This document shows positions 1 through 10,318 of a DNA stretch of 64,000 nucleotides, piece after piece. Under the pieces are notes generated by a model. That model was not told the origin of the DNA. It saw nothing but the letters and a program-made list of their open reading frames with translations, and did not search any database. Both the position numbers and the translations under genes were made by a program. The DNA comes from Enterococcus aquimarinus (lineage in GTDB: Bacteria; Bacillota; Bacilli; Lactobacillales; Enterococcaceae), in NCBI RefSeq assembly GCF_001885765.1, contig NZ_JXKD01000003.1, positions 124,001-188,000 on the forward strand, read 5' to 3'. Position 1 is the stretch's first letter; every line of letters begins with the position of its first letter.

Positions 1-128
1 ACACTTGAAATCCCCCTTTACCTTAGTATCCGTCTTCTATACTTTAGCACAAGTTTTTTTTTTTGACTAGAGGAAATCCTATACACTCTTAAAAAGAAAA
101 CCTTTCAGCTCGTTTCATCCATCAATGA

Positions 129-1148
129 TTACGCTTGATTCAATTGACTTCCTGTTTCTAAAATTTCTAATTGGCGAATGGTTTCTTCGTCTTTCACTAA
201 TTTATCTTTTCCTTCAATGATTGTTGCATAGAGCGCGTCATAAAAGCGACTATAATCGCCTACTTCAGAGACCACTTTCTCCTCGTGGTAGACACCTTGA
301 TCATCCATATATGTTAACGTGCCGTAATGTTCCGGTAAATCCACCCCAAAATCAGCATTTTCTGGCATATGGAAAAGTTTTAAGTGCTCTTCTTGCCGAT
401 CTTTTGTCGCTTTGACAAAACAGCCTTTTTTGCCATACACAACAAAACTTGGTCGTTCTTTCAAACGAAAGTAACTTGATTTGATCGAAACTTTCATCCC
501 GCCGTAATTAAAATCTAAATCAAAGTAATCATTCATGCGCCCTTTTCCAAGTAATTGACGCACGTCATAATGAATCTCATCTGGGTCCCCAAAATAGGAC
601 AAGACTTGATCGATAGTATGACAACCGTGCGCATATAAATAACTGTCCATTTGCGAATACGTATGAGTATTCTCCGGTATTTCAGGACGGAAATAATCAA
701 AGTGCATCTCTACTTCTAGAATATCTCCCAAAACACCACTTTCAATTACTTTTTGAACCGTTAGAAAATCGGAGTCAAAGCGACGGTTTTGATAACATTG
801 AAGAAATAAGCCTTTTTCTTTAGCTAGCGCAAAGAGTTCTTTTGCTTGTGCTGCAGTTTCTGTAAAAGGTTTTTCAATTAAGGCGTTTTTACCATGTTCT
901 AATAATAATCTTGCATAGTCATAGTGCATCTTTCCTGGTGTTGTCACAACGACTAATTGGATCTCTTCATCCTGTAAAATATCATCTAAATCCGTCGTAT
1001 AATGAACGCCTTCAATGGGTGCCCATTCGTCTTTATGCGTCCGAGAATAAATCGTTTTGACGTTAATTTTATCCGCTAATTTCGTTGAAAAAGGTAAATG
1101 ATAGCGATTTGTACTTTTTCCATTGGCAATATAAGCAATTGTTAACAT
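129..1148 (-). CDS. Gfo/Idh/MocA family NAD(P)-dependent oxidoreductase
   Basis: A 339-residue protein with the two-part layout of the Gfo/Idh/MocA family: an N-terminal nucleotide-binding Rossmann domain (about residues 1-120) and a C-terminal substrate domain. The family motif EKP is at residues 92-94 and its Lys is normally catalytic. Members oxidise or reduce sugars, inositols or related polyols, and the substrate cannot be read from the sequence. I chose the ATG at 1148 because GGGAGG sits 6-7 bases ahead of it; the open frame runs 25 codons further upstream without a ribosome site. It is divergent from the RpiR-type regulator at 1342, which often controls sugar genes, so a role in sugar or amino-sugar metabolism is an inference. 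Confidence 0.85.
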   Translation of the reverse strand: MLTIAYIANGKSTNRYHLPFSTKLADKINVKTIYSRTHKDEWAPIEGVHYTTDLDDILQDEEIQLVVVTTPGKMHYDYARLLLEHGKNALIEKPFTETAAQAKELFALAKEKGLFLQCYQNRRFDSDFLTVQKVIESGVLGDILEVEMHFDYFRPEIPENTHTYSQMDSYLYAHGCHTIDQVLSYFGDPDEIHYDVRQLLGKGRMNDYFDLDFNYGGMKVSIKSSYFRLKERPSFVVYGKKGCFVKATKDRQEEHLKLFHMPENADFGVDLPEHYGTLTYMDDQGVYHEEKVVSEVGDYSRFYDALYATIIEGKDKLVKDEETIRQLEILETGSQLNQA

Positions 1149-1270
1149 ATTAATTCCTCCCAGAATGAATGATTGTCTCTTTATTATAAGCGAGATTACT
1201 TGAAGTACAAGCCTTGGCCCCAATCTAGGTCTTCGTTATCAATTGTTTTGAAAAAAAGCCTTCTAGTTTA

Positions 1271-1291
1271 AACATTATGTTCAGAAACATA
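1271..1291. promoter_or_regulatory. Array of ATGTT/AACAT half-sites, candidate operator of the RpiR-type regulator
   Basis: Within 21 bases the half-site occurs three times in alternating orientation: AACAT-T-ATGTT followed by CAGA and AACATA. TATGTT-CAGA-AACATA is a perfect 6-bp inverted repeat. It lies in the gap between the divergent oxidoreductase and the regulator, about 50 bases ahead of the regulator start. Autoregulation is inferred. Confidence 0.4.
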
Positions 1292-1341
1292 GCCTTTTTG
1301 TAGAGTCTCCGTTAAAATATAGAATGCGAGGAGGAAAACAT

Positions 1342-2226
1342 ATGATTACTATTTTAGACCAATTAAAAGAACAAGCACACTTTACCCAAACAGAAAAACG
1401 AATTGCCGACTATATCTTACAACATTTAGACGCCATTCCCGCTATCTATATTGAGGATTTAGCAAAAGCCACTTATACTTCGCACTCCGCGATTATTCGC
1501 CTCTGCAAAAAATTGGATGTTAGCGGTTTTCGCGAATTTAAAATAGCCATCTCAAGCATTGTGCATAGTCAGTTGCATGTCGCTGGTGAGGTCAATGCGA
1601 ATTTTCCTTTTGATGAAAAGGATTCATCTCTCACAATTGCCAAAAAAATGGCGGATTTAACGATGGATACTGTCCAAAAAACATTCTTACAATTAGACGA
1701 AACAACCTTAGATCAAATCGTCAGCCAATTGGCCAGTGCCAACCGTGTCTTTCTTTTTGCTCGCGGAGATTCGCAAATCCGCGCGCGTGGCTTTCAAGCC
1801 AAACTCGTCAAATTAAATCGCTTCTTCATCCTAGCAGAAGATTACGCTGATCCATATTGGAATGCCGCAAGTTTGTCTTCTGATGATTGTGCGCTATTTA
1901 TTTCGTACAGCGGCATTGTCGCTCAGTACCAACCAATTATGGAACATTTTCACAAAGAACATGTCCCAGCAATTTTGCTAACTGGTAATCGACATTCCGA
2001 ATTAATACCATTTGCCTCTACGACTTTAGTGACAAGCCAAGAAGAATATGGTTTTGAAAAAATTAGTACCTTCTCTTCCCAAATTGCATTTGATTATCTT
2101 TTAAATACGATTTTTGCGGCCTTGTATGCAAAAGAATATCAAAAAAACATCTTAAACTTGAAGAAAAAGCAAGAATTATTTCGCCATAATCTCTTATCCG
2201 ATGAGTCGCTTAAAATTGATGACTAA
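1342..2226 (+). CDS. MurR/RpiR family transcriptional regulator
   Basis: A 294-residue regulator with an N-terminal helix-turn-helix of the RpiR type (about residues 1-75, TSHSAIIRLCKKLDVSGFRE region) and a C-terminal SIS (sugar isomerase) domain from about residue 120 that normally binds a phosphosugar. The ATG at 1342 has GAGGAGG seven bases upstream; an in-frame ATG at 1324 lies inside that ribosome-site region and is rejected. It is divergent from the oxidoreductase and precedes a YfcC-type transporter and an M20 peptidase on the same strand, so it probably controls this local set. The effector is unknown. Confidence 0.85.
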   Translation: MITILDQLKEQAHFTQTEKRIADYILQHLDAIPAIYIEDLAKATYTSHSAIIRLCKKLDVSGFREFKIAISSIVHSQLHVAGEVNANFPFDEKDSSLTIAKKMADLTMDTVQKTFLQLDETTLDQIVSQLASANRVFLFARGDSQIRARGFQAKLVKLNRFFILAEDYADPYWNAASLSSDDCALFISYSGIVAQYQPIMEHFHKEHVPAILLTGNRHSELIPFASTTLVTSQEEYGFEKISTFSSQIAFDYLLNTIFAALYAKEYQKNILNLKKKQELFRHNLLSDESLKIDD

Positions 2227-2409
2227 AGGCAAGTTTTTAAAAATCTGACGTTTTTTGAGGAAAAATGAGTAACTCTTTGACTAATTTCTTCTAAAAAAAC
2301 CGATTAAAAAATTTCATTATGAAAAATGTCAAATTTCTGATACACTTTCGCTTTTTTTGTTATAAAATAGAGATGGAAGGGTTTTCAAAAATAGTTAGGA
2401 GGAGTTTTT

Positions 2410-3906
2410 ATGAAGAAAAAAGCATTTGAGATGCCAACAGCTTACACAGTTCTATTTTTAATTACCATTGCGGTCGCCATTTTCACTTGGATTATTCCGG
2501 CAGGTAGTTACCAAATCGATCCCGAAACCGGGAACTTTATCGCTGGGACGTATGAACAAATTCCAAGGCAACCACAAGGACTTTGGGATGTCTTTATGGC
2601 ACCGATTGTTGGAATGGTCGGTGATGCCAATACAGGAGGCGCCATTGATATTTCCTTATTCATTCTATTTATTGGTGGCTTACTCGGTATCGTCAACAAA
2701 ACAGGCGCCTTTGATGCAGGTGTGGCCTCAATTATTAAGAGTCGAAAAGGCAAAGAAAAATCGCTCATTCCAATTCTGATGATTATTTTTGCCGTTGGGG
2801 GTACGACATTTGGACTTGCTGAAGAAACGTTAGCATTCTTTCCTATTCTAATTCCTGTCATGTTAGCAGTAGGCTTTGACTCAATCGTAGCCATAGCAGT
2901 ACCACTGATTGGGTCTCAAATTGGCTGTCTTGCTTCAACCGTCAATCCATTTTCTACCGGCGTGGCTTCTGGTATGTTAGGAATTAGTCCGGGTGAAGGA
3001 TTATTTTCCCGCATTATTCTCCTAATCATCTTACTAGCCATTAGTATTTGGTACGTCTATCGCTATGCAAGTAAAGTCGAAAAAGATCCTAAGAACTCCC
3101 TTTTATACGAACAACGAGAAGCCGATTTAGCTCATTTTAAAATGAATATCGAGGACATACAAGATATTTCAGCGAAACAAAAGCAAGTATTATTCCTTTT
3201 TGTTCTGACTTTTGTCATCTTAGTTGTCGGGCTCGTTCCGTGGTCGGCAATCAATCCGAATTGGACATTCTTTGAATCCTTTACGCAGTGGTTAGTCAAT
3301 ATTCCTGTATTAGGCGGATTACTTGGTAAAAGCATGGCGCCTTTAGGTACTTGGTATTTTTCTGAAATTACAATGTTAATGTTGGTGATGTCGATTGCGA
3401 TTGCCTTTTTCTACGGCATGAAAGAAAAAGAATTCATCGATACTTTCTTAGGTGGCGCCGCTGATTTTGTCGGTGTTGCGATTGTCGTAGCTGTTGCAAA
3501 AGGAATTCAAGTTGTCATGAATGACGGTGCCATTACCGCAACGATTCTTCATTTCGGTGAACAAGGATTAGAAAATGTCTCTTCTAGTTTATTTGCTGTA
3601 TTAGTTTACTTATTCTACATCCCGATGTCGTTCCTCATTCCTTCAACATCTGGTTTAGCCGCGGCTACCATGGGTATTATCGGACCGATGGGAGAATTTT
3701 CTGGCGTCGCAAAAGATGTCATCATTACCGCTTACCAAGCAGCATCTGGCTGGGCAAACTTGATTACACCAACTTCTGCGATTGTAATGGGTGCTGTGAC
3801 GATTGCTCATACCGATTTAAGAGTGTGGTTTAAATTTGTCGGAAAATTAATGGTCATTATTTTTGTTGTTACAATGATTTATTTAGCTATCTTAGCAATA
3901 TTATAA
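2410..3906 (+). CDS. YfcC family integral membrane transporter
   Basis: A 498-residue polytopic membrane protein with about twelve hydrophobic segments. It begins with a cytosolic Lys-rich stretch, a first membrane helix and the IIPAGSY sequence typical of the YfcC/ArcD-like anaerobic carrier group. Members move amino acids, peptides or small carboxylates, and the substrate is not established. The start is supported by AGGAGG at 2398-2403. The gene lies 32 bases ahead of a PepV-like dipeptidase, a common pairing for this transporter family, which suggests uptake of a di- or oligopeptide or amino acid derivative that the peptidase then cleaves. That link is inference. Confidence 0.8.
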   Translation: MKKKAFEMPTAYTVLFLITIAVAIFTWIIPAGSYQIDPETGNFIAGTYEQIPRQPQGLWDVFMAPIVGMVGDANTGGAIDISLFILFIGGLLGIVNKTGAFDAGVASIIKSRKGKEKSLIPILMIIFAVGGTTFGLAEETLAFFPILIPVMLAVGFDSIVAIAVPLIGSQIGCLASTVNPFSTGVASGMLGISPGEGLFSRIILLIILLAISIWYVYRYASKVEKDPKNSLLYEQREADLAHFKMNIEDIQDISAKQKQVLFLFVLTFVILVVGLVPWSAINPNWTFFESFTQWLVNIPVLGGLLGKSMAPLGTWYFSEITMLMLVMSIAIAFFYGMKEKEFIDTFLGGAADFVGVAIVVAVAKGIQVVMNDGAITATILHFGEQGLENVSSSLFAVLVYLFYIPMSFLIPSTSGLAAATMGIIGPMGEFSGVAKDVIITAYQAASGWANLITPTSAIVMGAVTIAHTDLRVWFKFVGKLMVIIFVVTMIYLAILAIL

Positions 3907-3938
3907 TAAAATACTTAATAAAAGAAAGGTGAGGTTAC

Positions 3939-5273
3939 ATGAAAACATTGATTACAGAAACACACAAGCAACAAGCGATTTCGGCTATTCAACGATTAGT
4001 CAATATTCCCTCTTATTTACAAGAATCGGTTCCCGGTGCGCCTTTTGGCCAAAGCATTTTAGAGGCGCTTAAAGAATGCCTGACTCTTTTTCAAGAAGAA
4101 GGTTTCGAAACGTTCATCGATCCTGAAGGCTATTATGGTTATGCTGAAATCGGCGAAGGCGAAGAAATTTTTGGCGTTCTTTGTCATTTAGATGTCGTTC
4201 CAGCTGGCGACGTCTCATTATGGCATACCCCACCTTTTGAAGGCATCGTGGAAAACGAAACGATTTATGGACGTGGAGTCCAAGATGATAAAGGGCCAAC
4301 AATTGCCGCGCTTTATGCAGTTAAAGCCATTCTCGATGCGGGATTGACCTTGAACAAAAAAATCCGTTTTATTTTCGGTACAGATGAAGAAAACTTATGG
4401 CGTTGCATGGCGCAATACCATAAGAATGAAAAAAGTATTGATTTTGGTATCGCTCCTGATGCACAGTTCCCGGTGATTAACGCCGAGAAAGGCTTGCTCC
4501 AAGTTTATTTAACAGGAGAAGGCACAACGGAATTCACCTTAGCAGGTGGAACAGCTTTAAATGTCGTTTCAGATACCGCTACCTATAACGGTGAGCATGC
4601 CGATGTCATCGCACAAAAACTCACTGAACTGGGTTATGATTTCACGCAAAACGAGCAAGAAATTATTGTCAAGGGAAAAGCGGTACATTCAAAAGATGCA
4701 GCACAAGGAATCAATGCCAATACACGATTAGCAACTGCGATGGCTCCTTTCTATGACCATGACGGTTTGAATTTCTTAGGACAATTAGTGAAAAACGATG
4801 CCCATGGAACAAGCGTAGTCGGTGAAATGTCTGATGAAGCGTCCGGTCCGTTAACTTTTAATGTGGCAACCGTTTCGATTGATGCGCATGAAACCAAAAT
4901 CGGTATCGATATGCGTATTCCGGTCACCATTGATAAAGAGCGACTCGTTGAAAAACTAATCGAAAAAGCGAGTGAATACGGACTTACTTATGAAGAGTAT
5001 GATTTTCTTGACGCTCTTTACGTCCCAGCTGACTCTGAATTAATCACCACCTTATTAGGTGCTTATCGTGACATTACCGGCGATATGCGCCCGCCTCAAG
5101 TTTCGGGAGGAGCTACTTTTGCTCGAACAATGAAAAACTGTGTCGCATTTGGTGCGATGTTTGCCCAAACCAAAGACACCATGCACCAACCAAATGAAGC
5201 TTGGCCATTAGCTGAAATGGAACAAACCATGGTCATTTATGCAGAAGCGATTGCTCGTTTATGTTGTGAATAA
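3939..5273 (+). CDS. M20 family metallopeptidase, PepV/Sapep-like dipeptidase
   Basis: A 444-residue cytosolic metallopeptidase. The metal-binding motifs of family M20 are clear: HLDVVP at 83-88, GRGVQDDKGP at 111-120 and TDEEN at 148-152. The length fits the PepV/Sapep dipeptidases, which hydrolyse dipeptides with an unblocked N-terminus. A lid/dimerisation insert separates the two halves of the catalytic domain. GAAAGGTGAGG precedes the ATG. It follows the YfcC transporter closely and is probably co-transcribed with it. The downstream gap holds the inverted-repeat element at 5284-5733 and shows no obvious own terminator. Confidence 0.85.
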   Translation: MKTLITETHKQQAISAIQRLVNIPSYLQESVPGAPFGQSILEALKECLTLFQEEGFETFIDPEGYYGYAEIGEGEEIFGVLCHLDVVPAGDVSLWHTPPFEGIVENETIYGRGVQDDKGPTIAALYAVKAILDAGLTLNKKIRFIFGTDEENLWRCMAQYHKNEKSIDFGIAPDAQFPVINAEKGLLQVYLTGEGTTEFTLAGGTALNVVSDTATYNGEHADVIAQKLTELGYDFTQNEQEIIVKGKAVHSKDAAQGINANTRLATAMAPFYDHDGLNFLGQLVKNDAHGTSVVGEMSDEASGPLTFNVATVSIDAHETKIGIDMRIPVTIDKERLVEKLIEKASEYGLTYEEYDFLDALYVPADSELITTLLGAYRDITGDMRPPQVSGGATFARTMKNCVAFGAMFAQTKDTMHQPNEAWPLAEMEQTMVIYAEAIARLCCE

Positions 5274-5283
5274 AAATCTGGCT

Positions 5284-5733
5284 GTATAACTTTTAGTGTT
5301 GATGACTAAAATTCGTATTATTCCTCAACATTTTTTTCGGAATAGATCATTTTTTTGATGATAGACTCATCGCTTAAATATTTTCTTTTATCATTTCTTT
5401 CATTGTTTGACGAAATAGACATCAAAATGATATTCAATACTAGCGGACCGGAGAAAAACGCCTTGTGTCAGCTGCGTCAAAATACGAAATGTGAATGACT
5501 CTAGGTTTGTGCTTGAGCACTTGCCTAGAGTTTGAAGCTTTCGAGCTGAGCGTCACTCCAAGGCCTGATACTGTATCCGTCACTCGCTTTGCTCGAACGG
5601 CTTCAGCAATGGCAGGCTCGAAGCGGTCTCGCAACCCCCACACAAGGCGATTTTTCATAGGGTAGCGCGAAATGTCATCCACATTATTTGAAGAACCAAA
5701 AATCTTTCTTCATCAACACTAAATACGTTATAC
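5284..5733. mobile_element. 450-bp non-coding element with inverted termini (MITE-like or decayed IS remnant)
   Basis: The 519-base gap between the dipeptidase and eno has no credible gene but is bounded by inverted repeats. The left end is GTATAAC-TTTT-AGTGTTGATGA (5284-5305) and the right end, read on the other strand, is GTATAAC-GTATTT-AGTGTTGATGA (5710-5733): 18 identical positions around a 4/6-base spacer. The termini are reminiscent of ISL3-type ends, but that attribution is from memory and not verified. No transposase is present, so it would be non-autonomous. It contains a second nested inverted-repeat block (5441-5667). Confidence 0.5.
5441..5667. repeat. GC-richer inner block with its own inverted termini and hairpins
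   Basis: The arms read GAAAAACGCCTTGTGT at 5453-5468 and, on the opposite strand, GAAAAATCGCCTTGTGT at the right edge (about 5640-5656), differing by one inserted base. Inside is a near-perfect hairpin at about 5498-5529 (CTCTAGG...CCTAGAG with an inner GTGCT...AGCAC) and a pair of complementary arms around GCTTTCGAGC and GCTCGAAGC. Base composition is visibly richer in G and C than the flanks. An 80-codon open frame on the minus strand is probably a by-product of this structure. Confidence 0.5.
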
Positions 5734-5735
5734 AA

Positions 5736-5784
5736 AAAAACTTCTCCTTTTTCCGATTATTAATCAGAAAAGGAGAAGTTTTTA
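5736..5784 (-). terminator. Rho-independent terminator of the glycolytic operon
   Basis: AACTTCTCCTTTT pairs with AAAAGGAGAAGTT around a short AT-rich loop, with a U-run on the minus-strand transcript. It lies immediately behind the eno stop codon. Confidence 0.85.
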
Positions 5785-5792
5785 TTTAACGA

Positions 5793-7118
<1,326 letters not shown>

Positions 7119-7194
7119 TTATCTTAAGGGGGATTCCCTTGCGATTAGTTTTATTGTAATGAATTTTCTTCGATACTGCAAATGAAAGTTGAAA

Positions 7195-7950
7195 CTATTT
7201 AACAGCTTCTAATAATGCTAAGAAAGAAGCTGGAACTAAACTTGCTCCACCGACTAAAGCACCATCGACGTTTTCTTTTGCCATGTATTCAGCGATATTT
7301 TCAGGATTCACAGAACCACCGTATTGAATACGAACAGCTTGAGCAACGGTTTCGCCGTAGATTTTCTCAACTGTTTGACGGACAACGCCACAGATTTCGT
7401 CAGCAATGGTTGCATCTGCTGATTTACCTGTACCAATAGCCCAGATTGGCTCATAAGCAATCACTAAGTTCGAAACTTGCTCATCGGTTAAACCTTCTAA
7501 ACCTGCTGTAATTTGTCCTTCAATCCACTCAGCCGTTTGACCTGCTTCGTAAGTTTCAAGTGACTCACCACAACAAAGAATAGGTGTCATCCCATTTGCA
7601 AAAATTGCTTTCGCTTTTTTGTTAATATCAGCATCTGTTTCATGGAAATACTCACGACGCTCAGAGTGACCAATGATCACATATTGTACGCCTAAATCAG
7701 CAATCGCTGCTGGAGAGTTTTCGCCAGTGAATGCGCCTGTATTTTCCCAGTAAGCATTTTGTGCAGCAATTTTCACATCAGATCCTTTTAACTCTTCTGC
7801 TAGAGAAGCTAAGAATAATGCTGGTGAGCCGATTACAGAATCAACCGCATCATTTGAAGGGACTGCCCCTTTCACTTCTTTTGCAAAGTCAACTGCTTCA
7901 GCTAACGTTTTATTCATTTTCCAGTTTCCTGCAATAATTGGTTTACGCAT
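7195..7950 (-). CDS. tpiA: Triose-phosphate isomerase
   Basis: A 251-residue TIM-barrel enzyme interconverting dihydroxyacetone phosphate and glyceraldehyde 3-phosphate. Visible signatures are the N-terminal GNWKMNKT (Lys and Asn of the active site), IIGHSERR with the catalytic His, and [10 protein letters not shown] with the catalytic Glu. The frame is open from a GTG at 7962, but that codon lies inside the AAGGAGTG ribosome site, so I place the start at the ATG at 7950. It follows pgk after about 18 bases. Confidence 0.97.
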   Translation of the reverse strand: MRKPIIAGNWKMNKTLAEAVDFAKEVKGAVPSNDAVDSVIGSPALFLASLAEELKGSDVKIAAQNAYWENTGAFTGENSPAAIADLGVQYVIIGHSERREYFHETDADINKKAKAIFANGMTPILCCGESLETYEAGQTAEWIEGQITAGLEGLTDEQVSNLVIAYEPIWAIGTGKSADATIADEICGVVRQTVEKIYGETVAQAVRIQYGGSVNPENIAEYMAKENVDGALVGGASLVPASFLALLEAVK

Positions 7951-7968
7951 AGAATTTGACACTCCTTA

Positions 7969-9159
7969 TTATTTGTCGTTGATTGCTGCTAATCCAGGTA
8001 ATGTTTTACCTTCTAACAACTCTAAACTTGCACCGCCACCAGTAGAAATGTGCGTAAATTGATCGGCAAATCCTAATTGTTCTGCTGCTGCTGCTGAATC
8101 GCCACCACCGATAATAGTTGTTGCGTCGGTTAAGCTTGCGATTGATTCACAAACACCAATCGTTCCTTTAGCAAAGTTAGACATTTCAAACACACCCATT
8201 GGGCCGTTCCAAACAACTGTTTTTGCGTCTTTTAAAATATCCGCAAATAATTCAACTGTTTTCGGTCCGATATCTAAGCCCATTTGGCCTGCTGGTACAT
8301 CGCCTTCATGAATTTCTGTTGGTTCGTCATTTGAAAATGCTGCACAAGTCACAGAATCAACTGGTAAAACAAGTTTGTCGCCTGCTTTTTCGATTAATTC
8401 TTTTGCTAATTCAACTTTATCTGCTTCAACTAATGAATTCCCAATTTCCATTCCTTTAGCTTTGTAGAATGTGTAAGTCATACCGCCACCGATTAAGATT
8501 TTATCTGCTTTTTCGATTAGGTTTTCAATAACACCAATTTTATCAGAAACTTTTGCGCCTCCAAGAATTGCCACCATTGGACGTTGTGGTGCAGCGACGA
8601 CATCGCCGATAAATTTGATTTCTTTTTCCATTAAGAATCCAGCAACCGTTGGAATCCCTGTTGAAGCAATTCCCACGTTTGATGCATGCGCACGGTGAGC
8701 CGTTCCGAATGCGTCATTGACAAATACATCGCCTAAAGAAGCCCAGTATTTACCTAAATCCGAATCATTTTTGCTTTCTTTTTTACCATCAATATCTTCA
8801 AAACGCGTATTTTCAAAAACAACGACATCGCCTGCAGCCATGTTCGCAATTGCATCTTCTAATACTTCGCCACGAGTTTTAGGTACGAAAGTCACTTCTT
8901 TATCTAATAATTCGCCTAAACGCTTCGCAACTGGTGCTAACGATTTACCTGCTTTATCTTCTTCAGCCTTTACACGACCTAAGTGAGAGAATAAAATTGC
9001 TTTTCCGCCATTTTCTAATACATAGTTAATGGTTGGTAAAGCTGCTTTGATACGAGTGTCGTCAGTGATGACACCATCTTTTAAAGGAACATTAAAATCT
9101 ACACGTACTAGGACTTTTTTGTCTTTTAAATCGATATCTTTTACTGTTTTCTTAGCCAT
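7969..9159 (-). CDS. pgk: Phosphoglycerate kinase
   Basis: A 396-residue cytosolic kinase transferring phosphate from 1,3-bisphosphoglycerate to ADP. The N-terminal RVDFNVPL signature and the C-terminal nucleotide-site sequence GGGDSAAAA are clear. The ATG at 9159 is preceded by GGAGG, while the upstream open extension (to 9246) crosses a terminator-like palindrome and is rejected. The gene is separated from gap by that palindrome, so its transcript level probably depends on read-through or on cleavage. Confidence 0.97.
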   Translation of the reverse strand: MAKKTVKDIDLKDKKVLVRVDFNVPLKDGVITDDTRIKAALPTINYVLENGGKAILFSHLGRVKAEEDKAGKSLAPVAKRLGELLDKEVTFVPKTRGEVLEDAIANMAAGDVVVFENTRFEDIDGKKESKNDSDLGKYWASLGDVFVNDAFGTAHRAHASNVGIASTGIPTVAGFLMEKEIKFIGDVVAAPQRPMVAILGGAKVSDKIGVIENLIEKADKILIGGGMTYTFYKAKGMEIGNSLVEADKVELAKELIEKAGDKLVLPVDSVTCAAFSNDEPTEIHEGDVPAGQMGLDIGPKTVELFADILKDAKTVVWNGPMGVFEMSNFAKGTIGVCESIASLTDATTIIGGGDSAAAAEQLGFADQFTHISTGGGASLELLEGKTLPGLAAINDK

Positions 9160-9213
9160 TAATGATAGCCTCCTAAAATTATCTGTCGCATTAAATTTAT
9201 CTATCTGATAAAA

Positions 9214-9243
9214 AAAGCGGGGAAGCGCGCGCTTCCCCGCTTT
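9214..9243 (-). terminator. Perfect 30-bp palindrome between gap and pgk (intra-operon terminator or stabiliser)
   Basis: AAAGCGGGGAAGCGC is followed directly by its exact reverse complement. On the minus-strand transcript the stem is followed by a run of six to seven U, which makes a typical Rho-independent terminator. It lies about 30 bases behind the gap stop and 55 bases before pgk. Confidence 0.8.
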
Positions 9244-9273
9244 CATACTAGCTATTGGATTCTGTAAGGAATC

Positions 9274-10275
9274 TTATAAGTTAGCGAAGTATTCTAACGT
9301 ACGTACTAATTGTGCTGTGTAAGACATTTCGTTATCGTACCAAGATACTGTTTTAACTAATTGTTTGTCGCCTACAGTTAAGACACGTGTTTGAGTTGCA
9401 TCAAATAATGAACCGTAAGTGATTCCAACGATATCAGAAGAAACGATTTCGTCTTCGTTGTAACCATAAGATTCGTCAGCTGCTGCTTTCATCGCTGCGT
9501 TTACTTCGTCTGCTGTTACTTCTTTGTTTAATACAGTTACTAATTCAGTTAATGAACCAGTTGCTACAGGAACACGTTGTGCTGCGCCATCTAATTTACC
9601 GTTTAACTCAGGGATAACTAAACCAATTGCTTTAGCTGCTCCTGTTGAGTTTGGAGTAATGTTTTCTGCTGCTGCACGTGCACGACGGAAGTCACCTTTA
9701 GAGTGTGGTCCATCTAAAGTCATTTGGTCACCTGTGTAAGCATGGATTGTTGTCATTAATCCTTCAACAACACCAAATTTGTCATTTAAAACTTTAGCCA
9801 TTGGTGCTAAACAGTTAGTTGTACATGAAGCACCTGAAATAACTGTTTCTTTACCAGTTAAGATATCATGGTTAACGTTGTAAACGATTGTTGGAACATC
9901 GTCTCCGCCTGGTGCTGAGATAACAACGCGTTTAGCGCCTGCTGCTAAATGTTTTTCAGCTGCTGTTTTAGAAGTGAAGAATCCTGTACATTCTAAAACG
10001 ATATCTACGCCTAATTCGCCCCATGGTAATTCTTCAGGGTTACGGTTTGCTAAAACCTTAACTTCTTTTCCGTTCACGTTGAATGAACCTTCGTGCACTT
10101 CAACAGTTCCGTTGAAACGGCCTTGAGTAGTGTCATATTTTAATAAGTGAGCCAACATTTTTGCGTCTGTTAAGTCATTGATTGCAACTACTTCAATTCC
10201 TGCTACATCTTGAATACGACGGAAAGCTAAGCGTCCAATACGTCCAAATCCGTTAATACCTACTTTGATTGTCAT
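9274..10275 (-). CDS. gap: Glyceraldehyde-3-phosphate dehydrogenase
   Basis: A 333-residue NAD-dependent glycolytic dehydrogenase. It starts with the NAD-binding motif [11 protein letters not shown]. The active site [12 protein letters not shown] puts the catalytic Cys at residue 151. GGAGG lies nine bases before the ATG. It follows cggR by about 40 bases and precedes the palindrome at 9214-9243, so gap may be made in excess over pgk, tpiA and eno, as is common where a terminator or processing site follows gap. Control by CggR is expected from the operator found ahead of cggR. Confidence 0.97.
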   Translation of the reverse strand: MTIKVGINGFGRIGRLAFRRIQDVAGIEVVAINDLTDAKMLAHLLKYDTTQGRFNGTVEVHEGSFNVNGKEVKVLANRNPEELPWGELGVDIVLECTGFFTSKTAAEKHLAAGAKRVVISAPGGDDVPTIVYNVNHDILTGKETVISGASCTTNCLAPMAKVLNDKFGVVEGLMTTIHAYTGDQMTLDGPHSKGDFRRARAAAENITPNSTGAAKAIGLVIPELNGKLDGAAQRVPVATGSLTELVTVLNKEVTADEVNAAMKAAADESYGYNEDEIVSSDIVGITYGSLFDATQTRVLTVGDKQLVKTVSWYDNEMSYTAQLVRTLEYFANL

Positions 10276-10318
10276 TTAAAATTTCCTCCTTATGATATAA
10301 ATCATAAAAATTTTATTT

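Noticed and set aside
5440-5682. 80-codon minus-strand open frame inside the inverted-repeat element
   Set aside because: No ribosome site, no recognisable motif, and the frame spans both arms of the inner inverted repeat, so it is more likely a by-product of the repeat structure.
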